29,564 bases of DNA from Bacillota bacterium (GCA_023392515.1 JAEVYX010000036.1:1-29564); one strand, 5' to 3'; numbered from the stretch's first letter, positions 1-8,274 are shown. A program made the numbers and translations. Notes: generated by a model not told the origin, from the letters alone.

Positions 1-98
1 CTCGTTTCGCCTCCCACCTCCACCTCATTTCATCCGCCATAGGCGGCGCTCGGTTCCGTCTCCCTTTGAAAACCCTCAGTCGTAATGTTCGTTAATGA
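1..98 (+). repeat. Dispersed intergenic repeat R2, copy A (cut by window edge)
   Basis: This non-coding stretch resembles 8470-8590 (plus) and 21725-21838 (minus). Copy A shares CTCGTTTCGC and a core around AGGCGGCGCTCGG with the minus-strand copy. All three copies carry the small palindrome GCC(A)(C/T)AGGC, followed by a GTC-CC motif and an A/T-richer tail. The left end may lie outside the window. No transposase is associated with any copy. Confidence 0.6.
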
Positions 99-108
99 TT
101 ATATATTA

Positions 109-194
109 ATACCCCCATGGCTTTACCATGGGGGTATATAGGGATACCCAAGGGATTTATTTCTTGGGCAGGGTTGCAGGGGCAGCGCCCCTGC
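109..194 (-). terminator. Cluster of three hairpins downstream of the SipL-like gene
   Basis: Three perfect inverted repeats follow the stop codon at 203 in the direction of transcription. The first is 176-183/187-194, an 8-bp GC-rich stem (GCAGGGGC) with a 3-nt loop. The second is 147-152/163-168 (CCCAAG/CTTGGG). The third is 109-120/126-137, a 12-bp stem with a 5-nt loop followed by an A/U-rich, not pure U, tract. The last could end transcription. The GC-rich first hairpin resembles the repetitive intergenic hairpins common in clostridial genomes. Terminator function is inferred. Confidence 0.5.
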
Positions 195-202
195 CGTCCT
201 CC

Positions 203-1735
203 CTAAGTGTCTCTTCTCCAGACCACCACGCCGGTACCCGGTTCCGTTTCCCCTTCGGACAGGGTGGGGTTCAGGGCCAAAAGCTGCTGGCTGGAAACAC
301 GGTAACGCTTGGCGATATCCCACAAGGTTTCGCCCGGCTGGGTGAAGTAAAGCGCGATGCCGCCTGCGGGGGCCGATGCCTCCTGGGCCTTTCCGTCGGT
401 AACGATTCTGGCGCTTTGCCTACGGCATCCGTCCACGGTGAGGCGGAGGATATACTTCATTTCCACCCGGTCGCTGGTAATGCCGGACACATCGATATTC
501 CCGGCCTCCAGGGTCAGCCAGTCCCCCTGCTCGGCCTCACAGGCGAAGGTGACCCGGAAGGGATCTTCCAGAGACACGGCCACAGGCACATCGGAGTCAT
601 CGGTCATATAGATGAGAGTCACTTCCAGCATGCCTTCGGTGCTGAGCCTGCCGCCCAGCTGCTCCCAATTGGTCAATATGGGCCTTGCGAATCCTGCCAG
701 GATGGTGCGTGCCGGTGGGCTGCCCTCCGGAAGCATGAGCATAAGTTTTCCGCTCTCCGCCGTTTGCACCCTGGAGCTGCCCACCCGGTAGCTGATAGGT
801 TTTACGGTGAGGGATAAAGCATCTCCGCTGGTGGTATAGGCATCCTTCCAAACGGCGACGCTTTCCTTTTTATCCAGGGAAGCGCCTACCGATAGCAGCA
901 CCTCCGCCCGGAGAATGCGCCCTTCTGTGCCCCCGTCCTGGGATAGAACCGCCACATCCTTTACGGCGGCCCTGCCGGTTATCAGGTCGCCCCGCTCGCC
1001 GCCCAGGTCTACGGCCTGTTCAAAGGGCAAGGTATGCCTTGTGAGAACCAAGGGCCGGGAAGGCAAATTGGAGGCGTGATAGACTTCCAACTGCACCGTG
1101 CCGGAGACAGTGGCCTTGCCTTCCCCGCCGGATACTTCCTGAACCATGGCCTGGGCTGCGCCATACAGCGTTTCGCGGATATCCAATACCTGGGGCAGTT
1201 CAAATTCATCCCGCAAAAGCGCTTCCGCAGCGCCTTCCCCTACGGTGCGCTGAAGGTTCAATGTCTGGCTCAGGCCTTCCAGGCCTTTTACGTCCTGGAT
1301 ACCGGTAACCATTTCCACCGGTGCCGCGGATAAAACCCGGGCATCCAGTGCCAGTATCCCTTTCAAGGACAGGCGCCCGTTATACGCCGCCGCCTCCGCA
1401 TGCTCCACCTGGCCTGCCGCCTGGGCGATCATCCGTGGCGCGGAGTCTTTCACCTCCAGGGCATGGCTGAAGTCTGTGGCGGCTTCCAGGGATGCGATTT
1501 TCGTGGGGTCGCCCTGGGTATACAGCACATGAAATACCACACGCCCCTCCACGTTTACCCGGTCGGACAGCGCCTCCGCTCCGGTGATAACCATCATCGC
1601 ATCGGCCTGTAAGACGTGGGCTTCCTCCCGCAGGCCTCCCGGCAGAGGGATTTCCCCCTCCACCGCAACTTGCCCCCGGCCATTGCCCACCAGCCGTTCC
1701 AGTGCCACATTTTCACGTAATATCCGCATTTCCAT
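203..1735 (-). CDS. sipL: SipL-like spore coat morphogenesis protein (DUF3794 + LysM)
   Basis: The product has 510 residues. The body looks like repeated DUF3794/SPOCS modules: an N-terminal module with ALERLVGNGRGQVAVEG and VEGRVVFHVLYT, and later modules such as ATVSGTVQLEVYH and EGMLEVTLIYMTDD. It ends in a LysM domain (about residues 462-508, with QPGETLWDIAKRYRVSSQQL). This is the layout of SipL, which binds SpoIVA on the forespore surface in clostridia and anchors the coat. The start at 1735 is chosen because GGGAGGGAC lies about 9 nt upstream; the open frame extends 23 codons further without a better site. A 7-bp inverted repeat lies just upstream of this site. The gene follows spo0A but is separated from it by a strong terminator, so it probably has its own promoter. 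DUF3794-LysM proteins occur as several paralogues, so the exact SipL assignment is less certain than the family. Confidence 0.8.
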   Translation of the reverse strand: MEMRILRENVALERLVGNGRGQVAVEGEIPLPGGLREEAHVLQADAMMVITGAEALSDRVNVEGRVVFHVLYTQGDPTKIASLEAATDFSHALEVKDSAPRMIAQAAGQVEHAEAAAYNGRLSLKGILALDARVLSAAPVEMVTGIQDVKGLEGLSQTLNLQRTVGEGAAEALLRDEFELPQVLDIRETLYGAAQAMVQEVSGGEGKATVSGTVQLEVYHASNLPSRPLVLTRHTLPFEQAVDLGGERGDLITGRAAVKDVAVLSQDGGTEGRILRAEVLLSVGASLDKKESVAVWKDAYTTSGDALSLTVKPISYRVGSSRVQTAESGKLMLMLPEGSPPARTILAGFARPILTNWEQLGGRLSTEGMLEVTLIYMTDDSDVPVAVSLEDPFRVTFACEAEQGDWLTLEAGNIDVSGITSDRVEMKYILRLTVDGCRRQSARIVTDGKAQEASAPAGGIALYFTQPGETLWDIAKRYRVSSQQLLALNPTLSEGETEPGTGVVVWRRDT

Positions 1736-1748
1736 GTTATTGTCCCTC

Positions 1749-1767
1749 CCAGATTGCATCAATCTGG
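1749..1767. promoter_or_regulatory. Inverted repeat just upstream of the sipL ribosome binding site
   Basis: CCAGATT-5 nt-AATCTGG is a perfect 7-bp inverted repeat ending next to the GGGAGGG ribosome binding site of the SipL-like gene. It could be an operator or a 5' leader hairpin limiting translation. No regulator is known from the window. Confidence 0.3.
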
Positions 1768-1800
1768 TGATGCATATGCGTAGCTTACAAAAATTAGAAC

Positions 1801-1840
1801 ACAAAACAAAAAGGGCCCGCAGAAAGGGGCCCTTTTTCGT
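1801..1840 (-). terminator. Rho-independent terminator of spo0A (bidirectional shape)
   Basis: A perfect 11-bp stem (1808-1818 with 1827-1837) encloses an 8-nt loop. On the minus strand it is followed by a U-rich run (UUUUUGUUUUGU). It lies about 30 nt after the spo0A stop and separates spo0A from the SipL-like gene. The plus-strand reading also ends in five Ts, but no plus-strand gene precedes it. Confidence 0.9.
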
Positions 1841-1871
1841 GTACCCGGCCTTATATGAAAGCTATTCAGGT

Positions 1872-2645
1872 TTAGGCGGACCGCTCCATGGACAGTTTGT
1901 CGGCGATCATGGCAACAAACTCGCCGTTTGTGGGTTTATCTTCTTTGGAGGCCACCTTGCAGCCAAACGCACGGTTCAGCGTTTCGATGCGACCGCGGCT
2001 CCAAGCTACTTCAATGGCATGGCGGATGGCACGCTCCACCTTGCTGGCAGTGGTATTGAACCTGCGGCCAATACCGGGGTACAGCTCTTTGGTGATGCGG
2101 TTGATGACATCCGGATTTTCAATAACCATCTTGACCGCTTCGCGCAGGAATTGATACCCTTTGATATGAGCAGGGATACCGATTGTCAAAAACAGGCTGG
2201 AAAGACGCTCGTCCAATGATTGGCCGCGCCCGGGAGCCATGTTGCGGACGGGTTCCAGGGCTTTTACCGGCTGTCCGGCAATTTCCCGGATGCGGCTTAA
2301 AAGCACTTGCACTTCAAAGGGCTTTACCATGTAATAGCGGGCTCCCAGCTCTACGGCGCGCATGATGAAATCATCGCGCCCTAGAGCTGTGAGCACGATC
2401 ACTTGGGGTGGTGAATCCATGGGCCGACGGCGCATTTCCTCCAGCAAGGTATAACCGTCCATCTGTGGCATGATGATGTCCATCAGCATGATGTCCACCG
2501 GCTGCTCGGATAGGCACTGCAACGCTTCAACCCCGTTGGATGCCTGCCCCACCACGGTGATGCCGTCTTGCTTGCTCAGGAATTCCGCCACCAGCCTTCG
2601 CAACTCTGCGTTGTCGTCCACCAGGAGTACGCGTATTCCATCCAT
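1872..2645 (-). CDS. spo0A: Spo0A, master regulator of sporulation
   Basis: This 257-residue response regulator has a receiver domain at about 1-125: the acidic pair D10/D11, phospho-acceptor D56 in LMDIIMPQMDG, threonine in VLTALG and lysine in MVKPFE. The Spo0A effector domain occupies about 145-257 and includes the family-specific IGIPAHIKGYQFLREA and SRGRIETLNRAFG near the DNA-recognition helix. In Clostridia the phosphorylated protein activates sporulation entry, binding 0A boxes. The start at 2645 is preceded by GGGGGA; the frame continues 26 codons upstream into the AT-rich leader without a ribosome binding site. The gene is monocistronic here: a promoter lies about 110 nt upstream and a terminator directly downstream. 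spoIVB, the usual upstream neighbour in Bacilli and many Clostridia, is not present; the upstream neighbour is the zinc-ribbon TPR gene. Confidence 0.97.
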   Translation of the reverse strand: MDGIRVLLVDDNAELRRLVAEFLSKQDGITVVGQASNGVEALQCLSEQPVDIMLMDIIMPQMDGYTLLEEMRRRPMDSPPQVIVLTALGRDDFIMRAVELGARYYMVKPFEVQVLLSRIREIAGQPVKALEPVRNMAPGRGQSLDERLSSLFLTIGIPAHIKGYQFLREAVKMVIENPDVINRITKELYPGIGRRFNTTASKVERAIRHAIEVAWSRGRIETLNRAFGCKVASKEDKPTNGEFVAMIADKLSMERSA

Positions 2646-2754
2646 GCAGTCTTCCCCCCATATTCTTTTGTACTTTGAAACGACAGTGGGTAAAATTCTA
2701 CAGTTCGTGCGAAAAATGCACACAAAACATAGAATATATTCATATTTTAGGTGT

Positions 2755-2784
2755 ATTATAGCATGAAAATACTACTTTAAGTAG
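2755..2784 (-). promoter_or_regulatory. spo0A promoter: extended -10 plus overlapping palindrome
   Basis: On the minus strand TGCTATAAT (2755-2763) is a perfect extended -10 box about 110 nt before the spo0A start. There is no good -35. Where one would be expected lies the 13-bp palindrome CTACTTTAAGTAG (2772-2784), a possible operator. The surrounding 397-bp gap (2646-3042) is very AT-rich and holds no gene. A partial 0A-box match, TTTGTCGCT, is at 2871-2879 (7 of 9 to TTTGTCGAA). Confidence 0.6.
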
Positions 2785-2951
2785 CATTTGATAAAAAAAA
2801 TGGGCAATTTACAAAATTTGTCCTTATTTTACAAGATTCGATCTTTTTCCTACCTACCATTAAAAATTTATTTGTCGCTTTCTACCAAAAATCGCCACCA
2901 AAAAATTACAGAGACGGAAATTGCAGCAAAATATGGGAGCTATTTTTCTGC

Positions 2952-3002
2952 CAAAAAACGAAAAAACCGCTGTAAAAGAGCAGCCCAGCTCCTTTGCAGC
3001 GG
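2952..3002 (-). terminator. Terminator of the 8191-3043 operon
   Basis: An imperfect 15-bp stem (2967-2981 with 2988-3002) has a 6-nt loop and is followed on the minus strand by UUUUUUCGUUUUUU. It lies about 40 nt after the stop of the zinc-ribbon TPR gene and insulates spo0A from it. Confidence 0.9.
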
Positions 3003-3042
3003 CCATAGGATAAACCGGTTTCAACGGATTTTTTATCCCAGC

Positions 3043-4878
3043 TCAGGGCACATAGGTATGGGTGATGGCGGTAACAGTATCCCCCGTAACGTGGTAAATC
3101 AACTTCCAAACCGCATTTTCCACTGTCGTGAAGGTATACATAATCTCTTTTTGCTTGTCAGAAATCAAGTTGATAATCCCCAAGCCCTTTACGTCAAAGT
3201 AGAGGCTGCGGCTTCCATCGGCATTTTCCGGCTGGCCCATATCGCGGAACTGGTCGGTGATCTCCTTTACGCTGCTGCCGATATGGGTTTTGCGGGGCGG
3301 AGCGAATTTCTCATCCGTCTGATGGACCTCCACCACGGTCCATTGGCCAAGGTTGGCGAAAATTGCATAGCCCCAATCAAAAACCGCCTTTTGGCATTCA
3401 CCGTTGATATCCTCAACGATGACGGCCTCCTGGGAGATGGGCTGACCGCTTTTTTGCAGGAACTCCTCCCGGGTGGTTTTCATAAGGGTAAACCCGGTAA
3501 ATACGTCTTCCTCGCTGTACATCATACGGAAGGGCACGTTTTGAATTTTGTAGCCCACTTCCATCACGTTGGATGCTTTGCCTTTTTCGTTGACCGCAAT
3601 GGCTCTTAGTGTGACCCGGCCCCCCGGCAGATAAATCGGGTCGCCTGTATAGCGGGGCGAGTTGGTATCGGGGATGGAACCGTCGATGGTGTAATACATT
3701 TCCACCTTGTCTTTTCCCGGATAGCGCAGCCTGACCCGCTGCTGGCGCTCGTAGGTATTGGGAGCCAGGCTGGCCTTGGGCGCGTCAGGTGAAGGCATGA
3801 CCACGTGATAGGTCACCTGCAGGGGATCGCTTGTAAGGTTGCCGCTGACACAGATTGCTTTGAGGGCATGGCTTCCCTCGCCCAGATGAATGGGCTCCTT
3901 GTACAGGGTGCCGTCCTTGGGCAGTTCGCCCTCCCCAATGAGGTAATAGATATCATAATCCTGGGGCGAAACGAGGTTTACGATTTTCTCTTCATTGTAA
4001 CGCCCGGCGGACAAGTCAGTTTTGGGCATATTGGGAATCGTCTGCTCCCTTTGCAGGCGGAAGGATGCCAAGCCTGTCTTTTCGTAAGCCAGCTTCATCA
4101 GGTCTGCCGCCTCAGGCGTCCTGTCCTGATAGAGCAGAAGGCGGATTTGATTCTGATAGGCCTGGGGGCGGGTGGGAGCAACCTCTTCATAAAGGTTTTT
4201 GTACGTGGCTTCCGCCTCGGCGTCAAGCCCCGCGGCCTCATAGGCCGCAGCCAGGGCCAGCATCCCGTCCACATTATCCGGGTCTTTTTCATCAGCCGTT
4301 ATGAAGGCGGTAATGGCTTTTTCCACATGCCCCTCATCCATATATTCCTCGCCCACCTGCCAAAATGCCTGGGCGGTGGCATCCCGGCCCATGCGGGCCA
4401 GAATGCGCTGCCCCGCTGCCGAACGGGTCAGGTAAAGAAAACCGCCTACAAGGGACAAAACAACAAGTCCGCTAATGATAACCAATACCAGCATCCAGTT
4501 GACCATGCGCTTTTTAACAGGGCGTACCTTTTCATACCGGACGCGGAGTTTGCGCACCTCAGATTCCGCAACCCGGGGAATGCCCCGCCGGCTTTGGGGG
4601 CGGCCCGCATCCGCGCGATACTTGTCCGTGCCCCGGCCCCTTTTCCCCCGGCTGGTATTCCGGAGGGAGGCGGGAACATCGAGCTTTAAATCATCATATA
4701 CCTTGGGTTCTTGTGACCGGCTGTCTCCTGGCAAGACCACGGGCGTGCTGGAGGGTTTTCCCTGACGAATGCCCCGAACGCCCGGCTCCAGCCGCGGCTT
4801 TCGCTTGAGCAGCGTGCCGCAGACGTCACAGGTAATGGCATCCTCCTGCGCATAAGCGCCGCATTTTTCACAAAGCAC
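3043..4878 (-). CDS. Membrane protein with zinc ribbon, TPR and chitobiase-C-like repeats
   Basis: The product has 611 residues. An N-terminal zinc ribbon has Cys3, Cys6, Cys17 and Cys20. A basic, low-complexity linker (about 25-125) is followed by one transmembrane helix (about 126-150, VNWMLVLVIISGLVVLSLV). TPR-like helices follow (about 165-290). Two beta-sandwich segments of the chitobiase/beta-hexosaminidase C-terminal type come next (about 310-355 and 365-445, with YYTIDGSIPDTNSPRY), then a C-terminal domain I do not recognise. Topology suggests a cytosolic zinc ribbon with the rest outside the membrane. The start is GTG at 4878, with GGAGGG about 6 nt upstream; a nearby ATG is in another frame. 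It is the last gene of a probable operon. Function unknown; a cell-surface or forespore scaffold is only a guess. Confidence 0.75.
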   Translation of the reverse strand: MLCEKCGAYAQEDAITCDVCGTLLKRKPRLEPGVRGIRQGKPSSTPVVLPGDSRSQEPKVYDDLKLDVPASLRNTSRGKRGRGTDKYRADAGRPQSRRGIPRVAESEVRKLRVRYEKVRPVKKRMVNWMLVLVIISGLVVLSLVGGFLYLTRSAAGQRILARMGRDATAQAFWQVGEEYMDEGHVEKAITAFITADEKDPDNVDGMLALAAAYEAAGLDAEAEATYKNLYEEVAPTRPQAYQNQIRLLLYQDRTPEAADLMKLAYEKTGLASFRLQREQTIPNMPKTDLSAGRYNEEKIVNLVSPQDYDIYYLIGEGELPKDGTLYKEPIHLGEGSHALKAICVSGNLTSDPLQVTYHVVMPSPDAPKASLAPNTYERQQRVRLRYPGKDKVEMYYTIDGSIPDTNSPRYTGDPIYLPGGRVTLRAIAVNEKGKASNVMEVGYKIQNVPFRMMYSEEDVFTGFTLMKTTREEFLQKSGQPISQEAVIVEDINGECQKAVFDWGYAIFANLGQWTVVEVHQTDEKFAPPRKTHIGSSVKEITDQFRDMGQPENADGSRSLYFDVKGLGIINLISDKQKEIMYTFTTVENAVWKLIYHVTGDTVTAITHTYVP

Positions 4879-4923
4879 TCCATGCCCTCCTTCCGGTTAT
4901 ACATAGAAATAGGGATTTGAGGC

Positions 4924-5628
4924 TCAGCCAACTACGGCAGGGCCGGGCCCTTCCTCAGCCTGACGGGGCCGGTTGTTGACAGGCCTCCCGTTAATGACCA
5001 GATCAAAGGAACAATTCAAAAAGGCGGCGGCCTGCTCGCACATGATGATCCTGGCCAGATAAATTTGCAGATATTCCAAAACGGACGAGGTATCGTCCAT
5101 GGTCAATTCGTGGCGGATGATCCGGGCCTTCCGGTCCACGGTAACGTTATTCTCCCGGATGGAGTAGTTCACCCGGTCATGAACATCGGAAAGGTCGGGC
5201 TTGCCGCCCCGGACGCGAGTGCGGTGGGCATCGCTCTTGTCCCCGATGGCCAGGGCGGCGCTGACCGCGCTGGATATGGTTCCGCTTTGCTCTTCATGAT
5301 TGCCCACGGCGGTGATGATCTCCATCACGTCGGTGATATCCATGCCCAGCTCCCGCAGGATGGGAAAGAGCAGGATGGCGCCGTTGGGGCCATGGTCCTG
5401 CCGGTTGACTGAATTGCCTACATCGTGAACCCAGCCGGATATGGCGGCAAGTTCCGTCTCCCGGGGGGAATAACCCAGCGCTTTTAATACACCAGCGGCC
5501 GTGCGGCTGACATAGCTCACATGGCGGGGGCCGTGGTCTGTATAGCCCAGTGCCTCCAGGTACCGGTTTCCGGCCCTGATCAGGGCCTTTATATTTTCAT
5601 TTTGTTTAATTTCCTGTAATGTAATCAT
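4924..5628 (-). CDS. HD-domain metal-dependent phosphohydrolase
   Basis: This 234-residue protein carries a complete HD signature: His36 in DHGPRHVSYV, His68-Asp69 in GWVHDVGN, His111 in AVGNHEE and Asp130 in AIGDKSD. These would coordinate metal for hydrolysis of a nucleotide or other phosphate ester; the substrate cannot be read from sequence. The C-terminus (about 205-234) is proline- and glycine-rich and appears disordered. The start at 5628 has a clear AGGAGG 6 nt upstream. Gaps to both neighbours are about 42-45 nt on the same strand, so it probably belongs to the TPR/HEAT/HD/zinc-ribbon operon. Confidence is high for the fold, low for the role. Confidence 0.85.
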   Translation of the reverse strand: MITLQEIKQNENIKALIRAGNRYLEALGYTDHGPRHVSYVSRTAAGVLKALGYSPRETELAAISGWVHDVGNSVNRQDHGPNGAILLFPILRELGMDITDVMEIITAVGNHEEQSGTISSAVSAALAIGDKSDAHRTRVRGGKPDLSDVHDRVNYSIRENNVTVDRKARIIRHELTMDDTSSVLEYLQIYLARIIMCEQAAAFLNCSFDLVINGRPVNNRPRQAEEGPGPAVVG

Positions 5629-5670
5629 GGTTCCTCCTAAATAAAGTCCAAAGCCTTCCGCCGATCCGTC

Positions 5671-6495
5671 CTATTGAAGCCGCTGCATGGCTTCATAGCC
5701 CGGGTCCTCAGAAAACTCACGTGCCGGTGCGTCGCCGCCCAGCATTTCGATGGCGTTGCGGATTTCGATGAAATCCAGGTAAGACACAAGCTCTTCCCCG
5801 GCAGCCTTCAAAAGCACGGGGAGTGCCCGCTCATCCCCCAATTTGCCCAGATACCCGGCAAACAGCGCCCGGTTGTTCTTTTCTTTTTCAAAAAAAGAAA
5901 GGGCGGTCTGAAACACCTGCTCATGGCCGGGGTAGCGGCAGAGGATGTCCAGCAGCGCCTCCTGCCCGGCCTTGTTGCATTGGGGCAATGCGTCAAGCAG
6001 CGCAGGCACAGCCTGCCGCCCCATTTCCGCCAGGCTTTCCAGCGCGTTCTCGCAAAGCTCATCCTTGTCCCGGCGGTTTTTCTGCCAGGCGATATACAGT
6101 TCCATGGGCGCGGCGCTTTCCATTTCCCTGAGCAGCCCAATAGCCGTCATCCGGGCCTCCCTGGGGGCGGACTCCTTCTTGACAAGGGCCATCAAATCGT
6201 CCTGGCAATGGGTGCCCAGCTCCAAAATACGGTCCAGGAGCGGATCGGGCAGCGGCACCCTGCGGTGGCAGTATTCCGTAAGCCAGTCCACCAGCTGCGC
6301 GCTATCGTCATACCGGGCAAAAAACGCGCCCGGCGCCGCACCGTCAAGCCATGGAGCCGGGGTATTCAAAAACCGCAGGTAAACGTTGGGCATATCTGCC
6401 TCCATGGCTTCCATGTCGGCATATTCCCCCGTGTGCTCCTTCATCCAGTTCGTTGTATACTCGGCAAAGCGCGCGTCAAAATCAATGCACTCCAT
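5671..6495 (-). CDS. HEAT-repeat-like helical protein of unknown function
   Basis: A 274-residue, soluble, alpha-helical protein with no signal peptide. Segments such as ALESLAEMGRQAVPALLDAL and YLGKLGDERALPVLLKAAGE follow the HEAT/PBS-lyase repeat pattern, in which paired helices form a binding scaffold. The start at 6495 is chosen for AAAGGAGGGA about 7 nt upstream; an in-frame ATG 17 codons earlier lacks a site. It overlaps the end of the upstream TPR gene by 14 nt, so translation is likely coupled. A partner-binding scaffold is the likely role, but no partner can be named. Confidence 0.75.
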   Translation of the reverse strand: MECIDFDARFAEYTTNWMKEHTGEYADMEAMEADMPNVYLRFLNTPAPWLDGAAPGAFFARYDDSAQLVDWLTEYCHRRVPLPDPLLDRILELGTHCQDDLMALVKKESAPREARMTAIGLLREMESAAPMELYIAWQKNRRDKDELCENALESLAEMGRQAVPALLDALPQCNKAGQEALLDILCRYPGHEQVFQTALSFFEKEKNNRALFAGYLGKLGDERALPVLLKAAGEELVSYLDFIEIRNAIEMLGGDAPAREFSEDPGYEAMQRLQ

Positions 6496-8191
6496 CCAGA
6501 TTCCCTCCTTTGCCCGCATTCTGCCCAAAGGGGAGGAACGCTTCAATGCGGCGCAGCACCCGCATGACCCGGCGAATGGATACGGTACAACCCAATAGCA
6601 CCCGGTCCGCGCCCTCGCGATCGTTTTTCATGCGCAGGTATGTCAATTCAAAAGCTTTTACCCAAGGCAGCATATTTTCAGAGGCCGCTTCCGCCCGCAT
6701 ATCCCGGGGCAGCTTTTTCCACAGGTCGGCCGCAAAAAACGCAAGCTCCCGGCTGTCATCCCGCCCTGCCGTATCCTGTAAAAGGGCCTGCAAGAAAATA
6801 TGCCAGCCCGTGGCGCTTTTTTCCTTTTTGGGGGCGCATAGCACCCTGGTAAGCTTGTGGCGCAAAAGCAGCATATAGGGCGTAGGCTCCCCCAAACGGC
6901 AAAGGAGCAAAACAGCTTTGCGCTTTACATCCTCCTCCACCTGATCGTCGGTGAGCAGCTCGCGGAGTATATCCACCCCATCGCTTCCCACTGCCGCCAG
7001 CACCCCCAGAAGGGCACCGTGCAGCGCGGAACCGGGCAGGGTGAAGGCCCATCTCAGCACGTTGCGAAGCTTTCCATCCGTCCGCCAAACTTCCTTGAGA
7101 TGGGCTTCTCCGCCGGTCAGGGCATCGGCTATGACCTGCAGCCTGCGCTGGTTTTCCTCCAGAGGCAGGATGGGATGGTACGGCAAAACTGCGGTGCTGC
7201 CCTCTTCCAGCGTCTTTTGGGCCAGCTGGTGGTAATATTCGGCCAGCAGGTTATCCGGGTCGATGCGCAGAATCCGGGTCCATAGCGCCTGGGCTTTTTC
7301 CCTTTGACCCACATTGTAGGTGGCGATGGCCAGGTTGTGCAGCGTTTGGGTTCGAAAGGGCGTCCAGTTGGCCCGCATTTGCAAAAACCGGTAGAGCAGC
7401 TCATGCTGGTCAAGCTGGCTTGCGGTATGGCAGAAAAGCTGCTCCTCCTGGGGGGTGTCGCACCACTTTGCCGCCTCCTGCAAAAGTGCCACGGCGACCC
7501 GGGGCTTGCCCGTCATCCATAATGCGCAGCATAGCGCGCTCCGGGCCTGCACGCTTTCCCGGTCTCCGGCACAGGCAATGGCCGCATGGCGGAGGGCTTC
7601 CTTCGCCCTGCCCTCGGACAGGAGGGACAAGGAGAGCATGGTTCGCACCCTGGCATCATAGCGGGAAAGGCGCAGCGCCTTTTCCAGAAGCTGCGTTGCC
7701 TGGCGGGGTTTTTCATCCTGAAAGGCCTTCAGCCCCCTGCGGACAAGAAGCTCCCCCCGCCTGGATGTGGCGGGACGGTCTTCCTCGGCCAGCATGTCGA
7801 TCATATCCTGGGCATCCAGGGCATAGGGGCCTTCCGGGTCAAGATACAGGTAATGGGACAGGGCGTCCAGCGCCTCGTCATTTTTTTGCAGGCCGTAATG
7901 GTTGCAAGCCAGGCCGTAATAGCACTCCGCCAGACCGGGGTCACGGCTGAGCAATTGATATAGCAAGCGGCTGGACTGCTCAAAGCACTCCATCTCGCTG
8001 AGCGTTTCCGCCAAATCCATCTGGATGTCCACGTTGTCCGGCGCTTGCTGGGCAGCGCGGCGCAACAGTTCCACCGCTTCCGGAAAGCGCCGGCTGCGGC
8101 GGTTATCCATGGCGCGCCGGTGCCAATAGTCCGTTGATCGGGCAAAAGGCACCACATCGCCTGAGCGGCGGGAAGGGTTTGTTTCTTTCAT
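6482..8191 (-). CDS. TPR-repeat protein of unknown function
   Basis: This 569-residue protein has no signal peptide or transmembrane helix. Tetratricopeptide repeats fill about residues 20-360: RFPEAVELLRRAAQQAPDN, QKNDEALDALSHYLYLDPEG, KPRQATQLLEKALRLSRYD and GQREKAQALWTRILRIDPDN match the 34-residue pattern. The C-terminal 200 residues are helical without a motif I recognise. Start 8191 has AGGAGA 8 nt upstream; an earlier in-frame ATG (8245) overlaps the promoter. It is the first gene of the apparent operon ending at 3043 and overlaps the HEAT-like gene by 14 nt. Likely a protein-interaction scaffold. Confidence 0.8.
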   Translation of the reverse strand: MKETNPSRRSGDVVPFARSTDYWHRRAMDNRRSRRFPEAVELLRRAAQQAPDNVDIQMDLAETLSEMECFEQSSRLLYQLLSRDPGLAECYYGLACNHYGLQKNDEALDALSHYLYLDPEGPYALDAQDMIDMLAEEDRPATSRRGELLVRRGLKAFQDEKPRQATQLLEKALRLSRYDARVRTMLSLSLLSEGRAKEALRHAAIACAGDRESVQARSALCCALWMTGKPRVAVALLQEAAKWCDTPQEEQLFCHTASQLDQHELLYRFLQMRANWTPFRTQTLHNLAIATYNVGQREKAQALWTRILRIDPDNLLAEYYHQLAQKTLEEGSTAVLPYHPILPLEENQRRLQVIADALTGGEAHLKEVWRTDGKLRNVLRWAFTLPGSALHGALLGVLAAVGSDGVDILRELLTDDQVEEDVKRKAVLLLCRLGEPTPYMLLLRHKLTRVLCAPKKEKSATGWHIFLQALLQDTAGRDDSRELAFFAADLWKKLPRDMRAEAASENMLPWVKAFELTYLRMKNDREGADRVLLGCTVSIRRVMRVLRRIEAFLPFGQNAGKGGNLDGVH

Positions 8192-8225
8192 GGGATGTCT
8201 CCTAAAGAATGTTGGTTCCCTACTT

Positions 8226-8234
8226 AGTATATCA
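8226..8234 (-). promoter_or_regulatory. Extended -10 promoter of the TPR/HEAT/HD/zinc-ribbon operon
   Basis: The minus strand reads TGATATACT about 35 nt before the start at 8191. The TG dinucleotide is at the correct position; no convincing -35 is seen. Repeat R1 begins immediately upstream. Confidence 0.5.
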
Positions 8235-8274
8235 CATCGAGGCAAAAGCTGAAACCTGAGCGTGGGGAATCCTC

